Shown piece by piece: positions 56,865 through 64,000 of a stretch of DNA of 64,000 bases. This DNA is from Pegoplata infirma (lineage: Eukaryota > Arthropoda > Insecta > Diptera > Anthomyiidae). The position numbers and the translations under genes are program-made. The stretch is from assembly GCA_963921195.1 (NCBI GenBank), contig OY992540.1, positions 171,461,923-171,525,922 of the forward strand, read 5' to 3'. Under the pieces are notes generated by a model. That model was given only the letters and a program-made list of their open reading frames with translations, had not been told where the DNA came from and made no database searches. The stretch's first letter is position 1. Each line of letters starts with the position of its first letter.

Positions 56865-58227
56865 GGCAGCCTCAGTTGCACTCTTGCTGCGCCTGACGAC
56901 AGGAGCAGTTGACTTGGTTTTTATCCAAGAGCCCTGGGTGCGGGGTGGCAGGGTTTGCGGATTGAAGACCCCTGGGTTTAAGTTGGTGGTTGCCAAAGGT
57001 GAGGGCTCACCAAGAGCCTGCATCTTGGCAAAAAATGGCTTAAATATATTCTTTTTATCAACTTTTAGTGATATGGATGTTACAGCGGCTAGCTTAGAGC
57101 TTCATGGGAAGTCTATTTGGCTCGCCTCTGCGTATTTTCCTAATCCGGGGTCAATACCCCCGGAGAAGGTTGTCGGTCTAATTCGGGAGTCTGAATCTAG
57201 GGGACACCAGTTAGTAGTGTGTTGTGATGCTAATGCACATCATTCGATATGGGGTAGTACAGACACAAATGATAGAGGCGAATCACTTTTGGAGTTTTTG
57301 TTAAGCACTAACCTGTATATTTGTAACAAGGGTGGTGAACCAACTTTCGTTACAAGTACGCGGCAAGAGGTTCTTGACGTAACACTTGTATCAGATACAT
57401 TGTCTGATAGAATTGATGACTGGAGAGTTTTGGAAGAGCATTCTTTCTCAGATCATCGCTACATTGAGTTTTTACTCAGGGAGCGTGCCCCGGTTGAAAC
57501 AGTCTCTAGAAATCTGAGGAGAACAAACTGGGTGAAATATAGGGAGACTTTTTCTTTGCTTTTGGATGAAGTACCCTTATCTGAACCGCATAGTTTGGCG
57601 GAAATTGACTGTCTGGTTGACCATATAACAAATGTTTGTAATAGGTGCCTGGATGCGTCTTGCCCTTCTGCAAAGCCTAGAGGGAAAAAAAAGCCACCTT
57701 GGTGGTCAAATGAGTTGCAGACGAGCAGAGATTCCTGCAGAAAGCTCTTTAATAAGGCTAAATTTTCAAGAGCGGACGAGGACTGGTCTGCATACAGGCT
57801 GCAACTTAAGAGTTATAAAAAGATGATCAGAAATGCAAAATGTAATTCTTGGAAAAACTTCTGTGGAAACATAGAAGACGTTTCTGAGGCATCCAGGCTG
57901 CGCAAGGTTCTGGCTTCTTCTCCTTGCACCCTGGGATACCTGAAAGATCCTAATGGGGTGTGGTCTTCCTCCAGTGGAGAGTCGCTGGATCTCCTTTTAA
58001 ACACGCATTTTCCGGGCAATTCCATGACGCCGTTTCAAGCTTTGGAACGTTCTGACGCCCAAGCATCTGAAATTGCTTCGGAAATAATAAATATGCCAAC
58101 ATTAATCTGGGCGATAAAAAGCTTCAGGCCCTATAAATCCCCGGGACCTGATGGTATAATCCCGGCTGAGTTGCAGCAAGTGTCGGACTATATAGCCCCG
58201 TTGCTGTATAATCGTACATTCCTTTAA
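56827..58227 (+). CDS. ORF2, first part: endonuclease and start of reverse transcriptase (broken frame)
   Basis: ATG at 56827 begins MLRFLQINLHHCKAAS, the usual start of this endonuclease; it overlaps ORF1 by 38 nt in the +1 frame. The frame stays open upstream, but no better start exists. Endonuclease residues seen: N8, E35 (FIQEPWV), D134/N136/H138 (DANAHHS), D184 (LDVTLVS), and S208-D209-H210 (FSDHR). The enzyme nicks target DNA to prime reverse transcription. After a Cys/Lys-rich linker the RT N-terminus (KSPGPDGIIPAEL) begins, then the frame runs into TAA at 58225-58227 because of a deletion around 58205-58220: relic C has 25 more nt there. Truncated at 466 codons. Confidence 0.88.
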   Translation: MLRFLQINLHHCKAASVALLLRLTTGAVDLVFIQEPWVRGGRVCGLKTPGFKLVVAKGEGSPRACILAKNGLNIFFLSTFSDMDVTAASLELHGKSIWLASAYFPNPGSIPPEKVVGLIRESESRGHQLVVCCDANAHHSIWGSTDTNDRGESLLEFLLSTNLYICNKGGEPTFVTSTRQEVLDVTLVSDTLSDRIDDWRVLEEHSFSDHRYIEFLLRERAPVETVSRNLRRTNWVKYRETFSLLLDEVPLSEPHSLAEIDCLVDHITNVCNRCLDASCPSAKPRGKKKPPWWSNELQTSRDSCRKLFNKAKFSRADEDWSAYRLQLKSYKKMIRNAKCNSWKNFCGNIEDVSEASRLRKVLASSPCTLGYLKDPNGVWSSSSGESLDLLLNTHFPGNSMTPFQALERSDAQASEIASEIINMPTLIWAIKSFRPYKSPGPDGIIPAELQQVSDYIAPLLYNRTFL

Positions 58228-60395
58228 AATGGAGGGATACCAGAGTCGTATTTATCCCGAAGGCTGGGAAAAGTTCCCACACAGCTCCGAAGGATTTCAG
58301 ACCAATTAGTCTGTCTTCTTTTTTGTTAAAGACAATGGAACGAATGATAGACTCATATTTGCGTAGAGTGATTGACCCGAGGTTGCTTTCGACAAAGCAA
58401 CATGCATACAGCAAGGGACGATCAACGGAAACAGCTCTTCATGAGCTCGTTGGTACCATCGAGAGATCGCTTTCGGTAAAGGAGTACACTATGGTGGCCT
58501 TTCTTGATATTGAGGGGGCTTTTAATAATGTCATCCCAGAATCGATAATATTGGCATTGTCTGGTCTGGGAGTAAAGCGCGAAATCGTTTTAATGGTGGA
58601 AAGCCTACTTGCCAGTAGACGTATAACGTCTGAATTGGGAGCGTCCGTCATATCTCGATTTGTCAATAGGGGCACACCACAAGGAGGTGTTCTTTCGCCG
58701 CTTCTTTGGAACCTGGCACTGAATTCAATGCTACTATCTCTAGAAGCACGTGGTTGTCATGTTGTCGCATATGCTGACGATGTCGCGATAGCGGTAAAGG
58801 GGAAGCATCTGCCAACATTGCGGGACATTCTTCAGGGTTCTCTGAAAGATCTGTCTAAATGGGCAAGAGACTGTGGTCTAGGAGTTAATCCTAGTAAAAC
58901 AGAGCTTGTTTTGTTTACAAGGAAAAATAAGATTCCTGCTTTTGATCCTATTTCTCTGGACGGTACTGAAATCACCTTCTCAGATGGAGCCAAGTATCTT
59001 GGAGTATTTCTAGATAGGAAGCTGAATTTCAGGCGTAATATTGAGGAACGGGGGAGAAAAGCAACGATTGCTTTGTATTCCTGTAAAAGGGCCATTGGAA
59101 AACGATGGGGTTTTAGCCCTCAAGTCGTTCATTGGATCTATACAGCAGTGGTGCGTCCAATTTTGCTGTATGGAATCATTGTCTGGTGGCCTGCTTTAGA
59201 AACAAAAGCGAACTTTGTCTTTATCACGAAGGTACAGAGAATGGCGTCAATGTGCATTACTGGTGCTCTTCGTACTACACCCACGGCTGCATTAGAAATC
59301 CTCCTTCACCTGATACCCTTGGACATATTGGGTAGGCAGTATGCGGCTGCGTCGGCAATTCGACTTAATAGCACGCTGCAATGGAGGAGCAGTGAGTGTG
59401 GCCATAGCGCGATCTTGAAAAAGATAACAATACCACAAAATGTGGACTGTGCTCCCTCTGTGAGCCTCTTTGAGCGCCACTTTACCACTATGATACCATC
59501 CAGGGAGTCTTGGATGGGGGATACTCCGGGTAGTGGAGCTACAATAAATTTTTATACAGACGGATCGAGGCTGCACGAACAAGTGGGCTTTGGAGTCTAT
59601 TCGGAAGAGCTTGGGTTGAGCCTGGCTCGTAGATTGCCAGATCATTGCAGTGTTTACCAGGCAGAGATGCTGGCAATAAAAGAAGTGGCTGACTGGTTGA
59701 GCTGCAATGTCTTGTCTACAACCGCAGTCAACATCTATACTGACAGTCAAGCCGCGGTCAAGTCCCTGGATTCAATGTTTCTGAAAACAAGATCTGCCCT
59801 TAACTGCCGCACGTCTTTAAATGAGATGGCCAAGCAGTTTAACATACGACTCATATGGGTCCCAGGGCACAGAGACATTCCAGGGAATTGCAAAGCCGAT
59901 GAGCTTGCAAGACTAGGAACTACCTTACAGGTTCCAACAGAATTGGAATGTGTTGGTATGCCTCTAGATACTTGCAAGCAAAACCTACGGCTTTGTTCTG
60001 CGACGGAAACTAATCAAAGATGGGCAAATGGATGGACGTGTGAGACAACACGACTGATTTGGCCTTCTCTAAATCAGGGGCGCACAAGTGAGCTGATATC
60101 GCTTCCAAGAGGAGAGATTTCGACGGTGGTTTCTATAATTACCGGACACTGTCTTATAGGGAAGCACGCAGAGCGGTTAAATGTGCCGTCGAATGACTTT
60201 TGCCGAAGTTGCATGGATGAAGAGGAGTTGGAAACTATCGAACACTTTATTTGCCATTGCCCGGCACTTTCTGGTCAGAGACTTGCTTCACTGGGATCTA
60301 GGGAGCTGTACGATCTTTCTGATTTGTCGGATGTCAAAATTCAACATCTAAGGAGTTTTATAAGAAGCTCAAAATGGTTTAACGACAGGGACTAG
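58212..60395 (+). CDS. ORF2, second part: reverse transcriptase, RNase H, CCHC finger (frame-shifted)
   Basis: Open from 58212 (first ATG 58323, 690 codons) to TAG at 60393-60395; it continues ORF2 in another frame after the deletion. Numbering from that ATG: RT motif A FLDIEGAF (60-67), motif B GTPQGGVLSPLLWNL (117-131), catalytic YADD (150-153), KYLGVFLD (224-231). RNase H: D413 (YTDGS), E448 (YQAEML), D474 (YTDSQ), H516 (WVPGH), D526 (CKADEL). Finger: C627-x2-C630-x10-H641-x2-C644-H645-C646 before CPAL. All catalytic residues are present, so apart from the single break the enzyme looks undamaged. It would copy the element RNA at the nicked target. This copy could move only with ORF2 supplied in trans. 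Confidence 0.9.
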   Translation, partial: SYIPLKWRDTRVVFIPKAGKSSHTAPKDFRPISLSSFLLKTMERMIDSYLRRVIDPRLLSTKQHAYSKGRSTETALHELVGTIERSLSVKEYTMVAFLDIEGAFNNVIPESIILALSGLGVKREIVLMVESLLASRRITSELGASVISRFVNRGTPQGGVLSPLLWNLALNSMLLSLEARGCHVVAYADDVAIAVKGKHLPTLRDILQGSLKDLSKWARDCGLGVNPSKTELVLFTRKNKIPAFDPISLDGTEITFSDGAKYLGVFLDRKLNFRRNIEERGRKATIALYSCKRAIGKRWGFSPQVVHWIYTAVVRPILLYGIIVWWPALETKANFVFITKVQRMASMCITGALRTTPTAALEILLHLIPLDILGRQYAAASAIRLNSTLQWRSSECGHSAILKKITIPQNVDCAPSVSLFERHFTTMIPSRESWMGDTPGSGATINFYTDGSRLHEQVGFGVYSEELGLSLARRLPDHCSVYQAEMLAIKEVADWLSCNVLSTTAVNIYTDSQAAVKSLDSMFLKTRSALNCRTSLNEMAKQFNIRLIWVPGHRDIPGNCKADELARLGTTLQVPTELECVGMPLDTCKQNLRLCSATETNQRWANGWTCETTRLIWPSLNQGRTSELISLPRGEISTVVSIITGHCLIGKHAERLNVPSNDFCRSCMDEEELETIEHFICHCPALSGQRLASLGSRELYDLSDLSDVKIQHLRSFIRSSKWFNDRD

Positions 60396-60477
60396 TAGGG
60401 AAACCTATTACGGTCCCGTGGTATCACAATGGACCTCAGAGTCTACGTGTGTTGACGTAATAAACGTCAGCAGCCAC

Positions 60478-60504
60478 TTACAACCTAACCTAACCTAACC
60501 TAAC
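60478..60504 (+). repeat. 3' pentamer tail (CCTAA)n of the LOA element
   Basis: ACAACCTAACC followed by three more CCTAAC units. On the minus strand this reads TTAGG, the same pentamer as the common insect telomere repeat. Relic C and the family at 2601-3694 end in the same way. Confidence 0.85.
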
Positions 60505-60513
60505 AGAAGCTGG

Positions 60514-61639
60514 TAAAGTAGATCCCGTGATCCTGCGACAGCGCCGTAAGCTAACCTAAATGAAGTTAGTTAGTTGGTTTTAGGGTTATTATGTACGTTC
60601 TGTATATATTTTTGAGACTTTGGGAAAGTATTTAGTATCAGTTGAAATTTTTAATTATTAATGCTTTTGACTTCTGACCAAATCCATCACGTAGTGTAAC
60701 ATTTGGTCTTATCGTATCTACAGCAATTATTTCCATATTTTTTTTTTTGTGTACGCTGTTTGTAAATTTTTTTTTATAGATAAAAAGTGTTTCAACATAC
60801 TTCATGTTCGTACAGCCGTGCATTTTTTATTTAACATTTACAAAAAAAGTCATTTTTATCAACACTTCAATGCGTTTTTTTGTTATTATTTTCAATATCC
60901 TTTTAAATATTTTAAAATGTCATTTACTCACGTGTTCATGTATATTTATGGTCACTTTTCATGATTATATGTGAATTTGCAGTTCAAAGAAACTCCATAG
61001 GGGTATTCACTTTAAAAATTTTATTCAATTTTGCGCAGGTGGGAAATTGTTAAAATAATTTTTTAGCTTCGAAAAATTACTAAAAATTACAAATACATAT
61101 GAAAATTCAGTGCTTTTTTGAAGATATAAAAAGTTGTTAATATTCACAAAAAACAATAGAATCCATCACAAATATTAATTATAAAATTACCGAAAAAAAC
61201 AATTTTTTTCCCATTTTGCACTTGTTCAAATGAAATTTTTTTGACGTGAATACCCTTTATAAGTACTGTTTGTTGAATATCTTCATGTATTTGCCATGAT
61301 ATGACAACGAGGCAAACATTTAATGAAAATTGTTTTTTTTTTTCAAATTAATATAAAATGTTGGTAGCTACATATGAAATGTGTTACCCAAAATAAACAT
61401 ATGTTGGTTAAGGGAATATGAAAAAAAAATATATTAAAAGGATTTTACGAACATTTTTTGTACACTCCACTTGTTGATAAAAGGTTTTGGAGCACCTTAA
61501 AATATTGGTCTAGGGCCCCATAAAGTATATGACCAAATCCATGGGAAATTCAACTGACGGATCACCGATTTTGTTAATTTTTGGTTATTTGATAGTTTTG
61601 CAAATGATTAAAACCCATATATATATTTTTTTTTTGGAT
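60514..61639. other. AT-rich stretch without recognised features
   Basis: Immediately after the TSD, GCTAACCTAAATGAAG contains another AACCTAA by chance or as older tail debris. A minus-strand fragment of the ATACCCTCCAC family (TAGGGCCCCATAAAGTATAT) lies at 61511-61530. No gene. Confidence 0.4.
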
Positions 61640-62730
61640 CAATACTTTGAAAAATATGGGCATTTGAAAAAGCGCTTTTTGACAATATTGACTTTTAAAC
61701 AGTTCTTTAACATTTTTGTCCTCGGAAACCGTAAGTCGTACGAAAAACTTATAAAAACAATATTGTAAAATTATGAAGATTTAAATTTTATAAAAAAAAA
61801 AATGTTAAAAAAAATTTCAACCATTTTGAAAACCATATTTGAATGTTATTTTTTGCTGGGAAGGACACCATGGAACTCCAAATATTTTTGGATCAAAATT
61901 TAGAATGTCCTTTTAACACTATTAATATTTCAGGGAGGTGTTTTTTCGTATTGTTAAGCAATAAATTTTCAAAGTTTGTTAGATAGCCAAATATTTGTTT
62001 TTTTTTTAAATTTTGGCAAAAAATCAAATATGTTGTTGGCTTTATACAGTTTTTTTTTTTTGCTTTTTTTTAACTCGGAAACCGTAAGTTGTGACAGTAT
62101 TGTTACTAAAATTAGGGAGATTTAAAAATTTAGAAACAAAAAAAAAAATTCCAAAAAAAAATCAACAACAATTTTTTAAAACAATATTGGAATGTCCTTT
62201 TGTCATGTCGAGGACACCATGGGTTTCCCAAACCAAAATTTTTCCATAAAGTTTAGAATGTCCTTTTAACGCTGTTAAAATTTCAGGGAGGTGTTTTTTC
62301 GTGTTGACGAGCAATACATTATCAAAGTTATGTGATAAAGCTAAAGTTTTAATTTTTTGCCAAAATTTTGAAAAAAATCAAATATTTGGCTATCAAACAA
62401 ATTTTGAAAAATTATTGCTCAACAATACGAAAAAACGCCTCTGTGAAATTTTAATTGCGCTAAAAAGACATTCTAAACTTTTATACAAAATTTTGTTTTT
62501 GGAAATCCGTGGTGTCCCTTCCAGGAAAAAAGGTCATTCAAATATGGTTTTCGAAATTTTTTGTTGAAATTAAAAAAAAAAAAAAAATTTCCTTAATTTT
62601 AAATCTTTATAATTTTATAAATAATATTGTTTTTGTAAGTTTTTTCGTACGACTTACGGTTTCCGAGCAAACAAATTTTAAAAAACTGTCTGGTCAATAT
62701 TGTCAAAAAAGCGCTTTTTTAAACGCCCAT
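61640..62730. mobile_element. Hairpin element with a third internal copy
   Basis: 61640-61990 pairs inverted with 62395-62730 (TATGGGCATTTGAAAAAGCG, CTCGGAAACCGTAAGT, GGACACCATGGAACTCC). Between them 62070-62390 repeats 61720-62000 in direct orientation. Ends are not fixed and no TSD was found. Non-coding. Confidence 0.65.
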
Positions 62731-63388
62731 ACCTATTTATTTCGCAAAACTTAATCAAGCTTGTGTTTAATACAGAGTTGTGTTTTTGATTGACCTTTTC
62801 GGAATTTAAATTGACATTAGTAATTGTTTTTACTACGTATTGTTACATATTACTACTATTTTAGTCAGTTTAACCCATTTTGGACCAAGATTCAATTTTA
62901 TTTTTATTTTTTTTTTTGGAAAAATGTACTGTTTTAAGGTTACTTATCTCAAAAATCTTGTCAAAAATTTTTTTCAATGTTCCGTTATTCCAGAAAAGCC
63001 GGATTTTAACTTTTGGTGCAATTTTAATATTTGCATTTATTTGCTATTTTCTTATTTTCTTAATTTATTTCATTATTTTCAAAATAAATAGTTTCAATAT
63101 GATTCAAATTATTGGAATTTGATAATAAATAAAATCTAAAAAAAATTAAAAGCCGAAAATAAAAAATACTGAATTTTCGTTTTTGCTTGAAACAATTTTT
63201 GTTGTGATACACATTGCATTTAATGCACTTATATATTGCGGTGGTCTAGGGGGATATTTTTGTTTAAATGCAGAAAGATGAGACTTAACAGTCGTTAAAA
63301 AATATACCTGAAATTCCGTATTTTTCATACATAAATATTTTTTTGAAAAGGTGATCTCTACTGTTGGAAAAATCGAACAGTGGATCGA
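62731..63388. other. AT-rich stretch without recognised features
   Basis: No gene or repeat end recognised. Frames of 80 codons here are AT-driven and overlapping. Confidence 0.35.
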
Positions 63389-63720
63389 AATGAGTTAAAA
63401 CAAGTCAGAGTGTTAAATTCGGCTGTGCCGAATCTTTTATACTCTCCAACACGTTCCAAAAAAAAAAAAAAAAAAAAACAGGGGAGTTTTTTTTTTTGGG
63501 GGGGGGGGGGGGTTACGTCGGTGGGAGACATACTTTCTGGATCCAACTGCAAGACTTTGAACTTCTTTTGACATAAAAATGTTTCGTTTGCTAAGCAAAA
63601 ATACAAAAAACCTATAAAAAATTCCTTTTTTTAGAGGTTTGTTTAGTTCTTAAGAGGGGAACTTTTTTCCCCCTAATCCGATTTTGCCCATGTTCGAACT
63701 TAACCACACTCTAAAAAACG
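63389..63720 (+). repeat. ATACCCTCCAC-family relative with A-run and G-run
   Basis: AAAACAAGTCAGAGTGTTAAATTCGGC, then GTGCCGAATC and TATACTCTCCAACAC, is a diverged start of the family at 38042. It is followed by an A-run (63457-63478) and 15 consecutive G (63498-63512). GGAACTTTTTTCCCCCTAATC near 63660 echoes 4770-4790. Confidence 0.6.
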
Positions 63721-63944
63721 CATGTAAACTTACTACTATAAATTGGGTAAATTTTTGTTGAATAGCACGCATTTTGTGTTAATATAAGCACAAAATGCGC
63801 TAAATACTTTTAAGACAATTAAACACAGCAAATTATAAATATTATCCGTTAATTTAAATATTTTACACACAAATGTGAAAATAAAATTGCCAACCAACAT
63901 ACATACACACATGTTAAATAACTAAAACGCCAGACAAATGTATA

Positions 63945-64000
63945 AGCTTCCGTAGCGTAGTGGTTAAGAAGTGTGTTTTCAAATCGGAAGGTGTCGAGTT
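63945..64000 (+). pseudogene. tRNA-like sequence cut by the window edge
   Basis: Second copy of 47862-47935 with the same 40-bp upstream flank (ACACATGTTAAATAACTAAA, then ACGCCAGA). It runs off the window at the B box (GTCGAGTT). Confidence 0.55.

Larger units (their letters stand above)
55329..60501 (+). mobile_element. Near-full-length LOA-type non-LTR retrotransposon (copy A)
   Basis: The 5173-bp element is flanked by AACAGAAGCTGG (55317-55328 and 60502-60513; the first AAC of the right copy may belong to the tail, so 9-12 bp). Layout: 132-bp 5'UTR, ORF1 gag-like, overlapping ORF2 with apurinic-type endonuclease, reverse transcriptase, RNase H and CCHC finger, a ~106-bp 3'UTR and a CCTAA pentamer tail with no poly(A). 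LOA placement rests on domain order with RNase H and the LQINLHHCKAA start (from memory); R1-like relatives are the alternative. One frame-breaking deletion in ORF2 near 58210 makes this copy defective. Four older relics of the family are in the window. Confidence 0.93.

Overview
This is an AT-rich eukaryotic window that I read as intergenic or intronic DNA of a dipteran, most likely a calyptrate fly (house-fly or blow-fly type). Three observations suggest this: LOA-type non-LTR retrotransposons, Tc1/mariner, hAT and foldback DNA elements at very high density, and a repeat family with inverted 'ATACCCTCCAC ... GTGGAGGGTAT' ends next to a 'GTTAAATTCGGC' leader, which I remember as abundant in muscid and blow-fly genomes. 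The species cannot be read from the sequence. No conserved host protein-coding gene was found. Two short stretches with good splice signals (21620-21765 and especially 45454-45566) could be non-coding or 5'-UTR exons of a large host gene.

The only long open reading frames belong to retrotransposons. A nearly complete LOA-type element lies at 55329-60501. It has a gag-like ORF1 (55461-56864), an overlapping ORF2 start (56827), and endonuclease, reverse transcriptase, RNase H and a CCHC-type finger. Its 3' tail is (CCTAA)n and its target duplication is up to 12 bp. ORF2 is broken once, near 58210, by a frame-changing deletion. Four older relics of the same family lie at 16974-17662 (-), 23215-25700 (+), 31600-33990 (-) and 42926-44982 (+). 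A second, related family has left a 5'-truncated copy with an undamaged frame at 2601-3694.

Most of the rest is nested DNA transposons, many resolved to the base by target-site duplications (TSDs) or by an empty site elsewhere in the window. Left part (1-15 kb): a Tc1 MITE, a Tc1-like hairpin element with the LOA insertion in one arm, a tRNA-headed SINE, a hAT element (6285-7685), several palindromic MITEs, and the 11641-14755 composite, which contains three insertions absent from its clean relative at 38042-38656. Middle (15-45 kb): a four-level nest in a LOA relic (16974-20992), LOA relics, hairpin elements at 32633-33864, 37026-38027 and 41003-41784, and a hAT MITE at 44282-44657. Right part (45-64 kb): a candidate exon, tandem repeats (a 22-bp minisatellite, a ~146-bp repeat, about 66 copies of a 16-bp satellite), a hAT inside a CCCAG-type element, a 2-kb hairpin element (52965-54969), the young LOA element and another hairpin (61640-62730).

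The dominant structural theme is long inverted-repeat (foldback) elements: about ten hairpins with arms of roughly 100 bp to 1 kb, with at least three TSD classes (TA, TAA/TTA, 8-9 bp). One (12460-13170) consists of two head-on copies of the 3' end of a mariner transposase gene, which shows how such hairpins could arise. If transcribed, these loci would give long double-stranded hairpin RNA. All calls are by eye; percentage identities and database matches were not computed.
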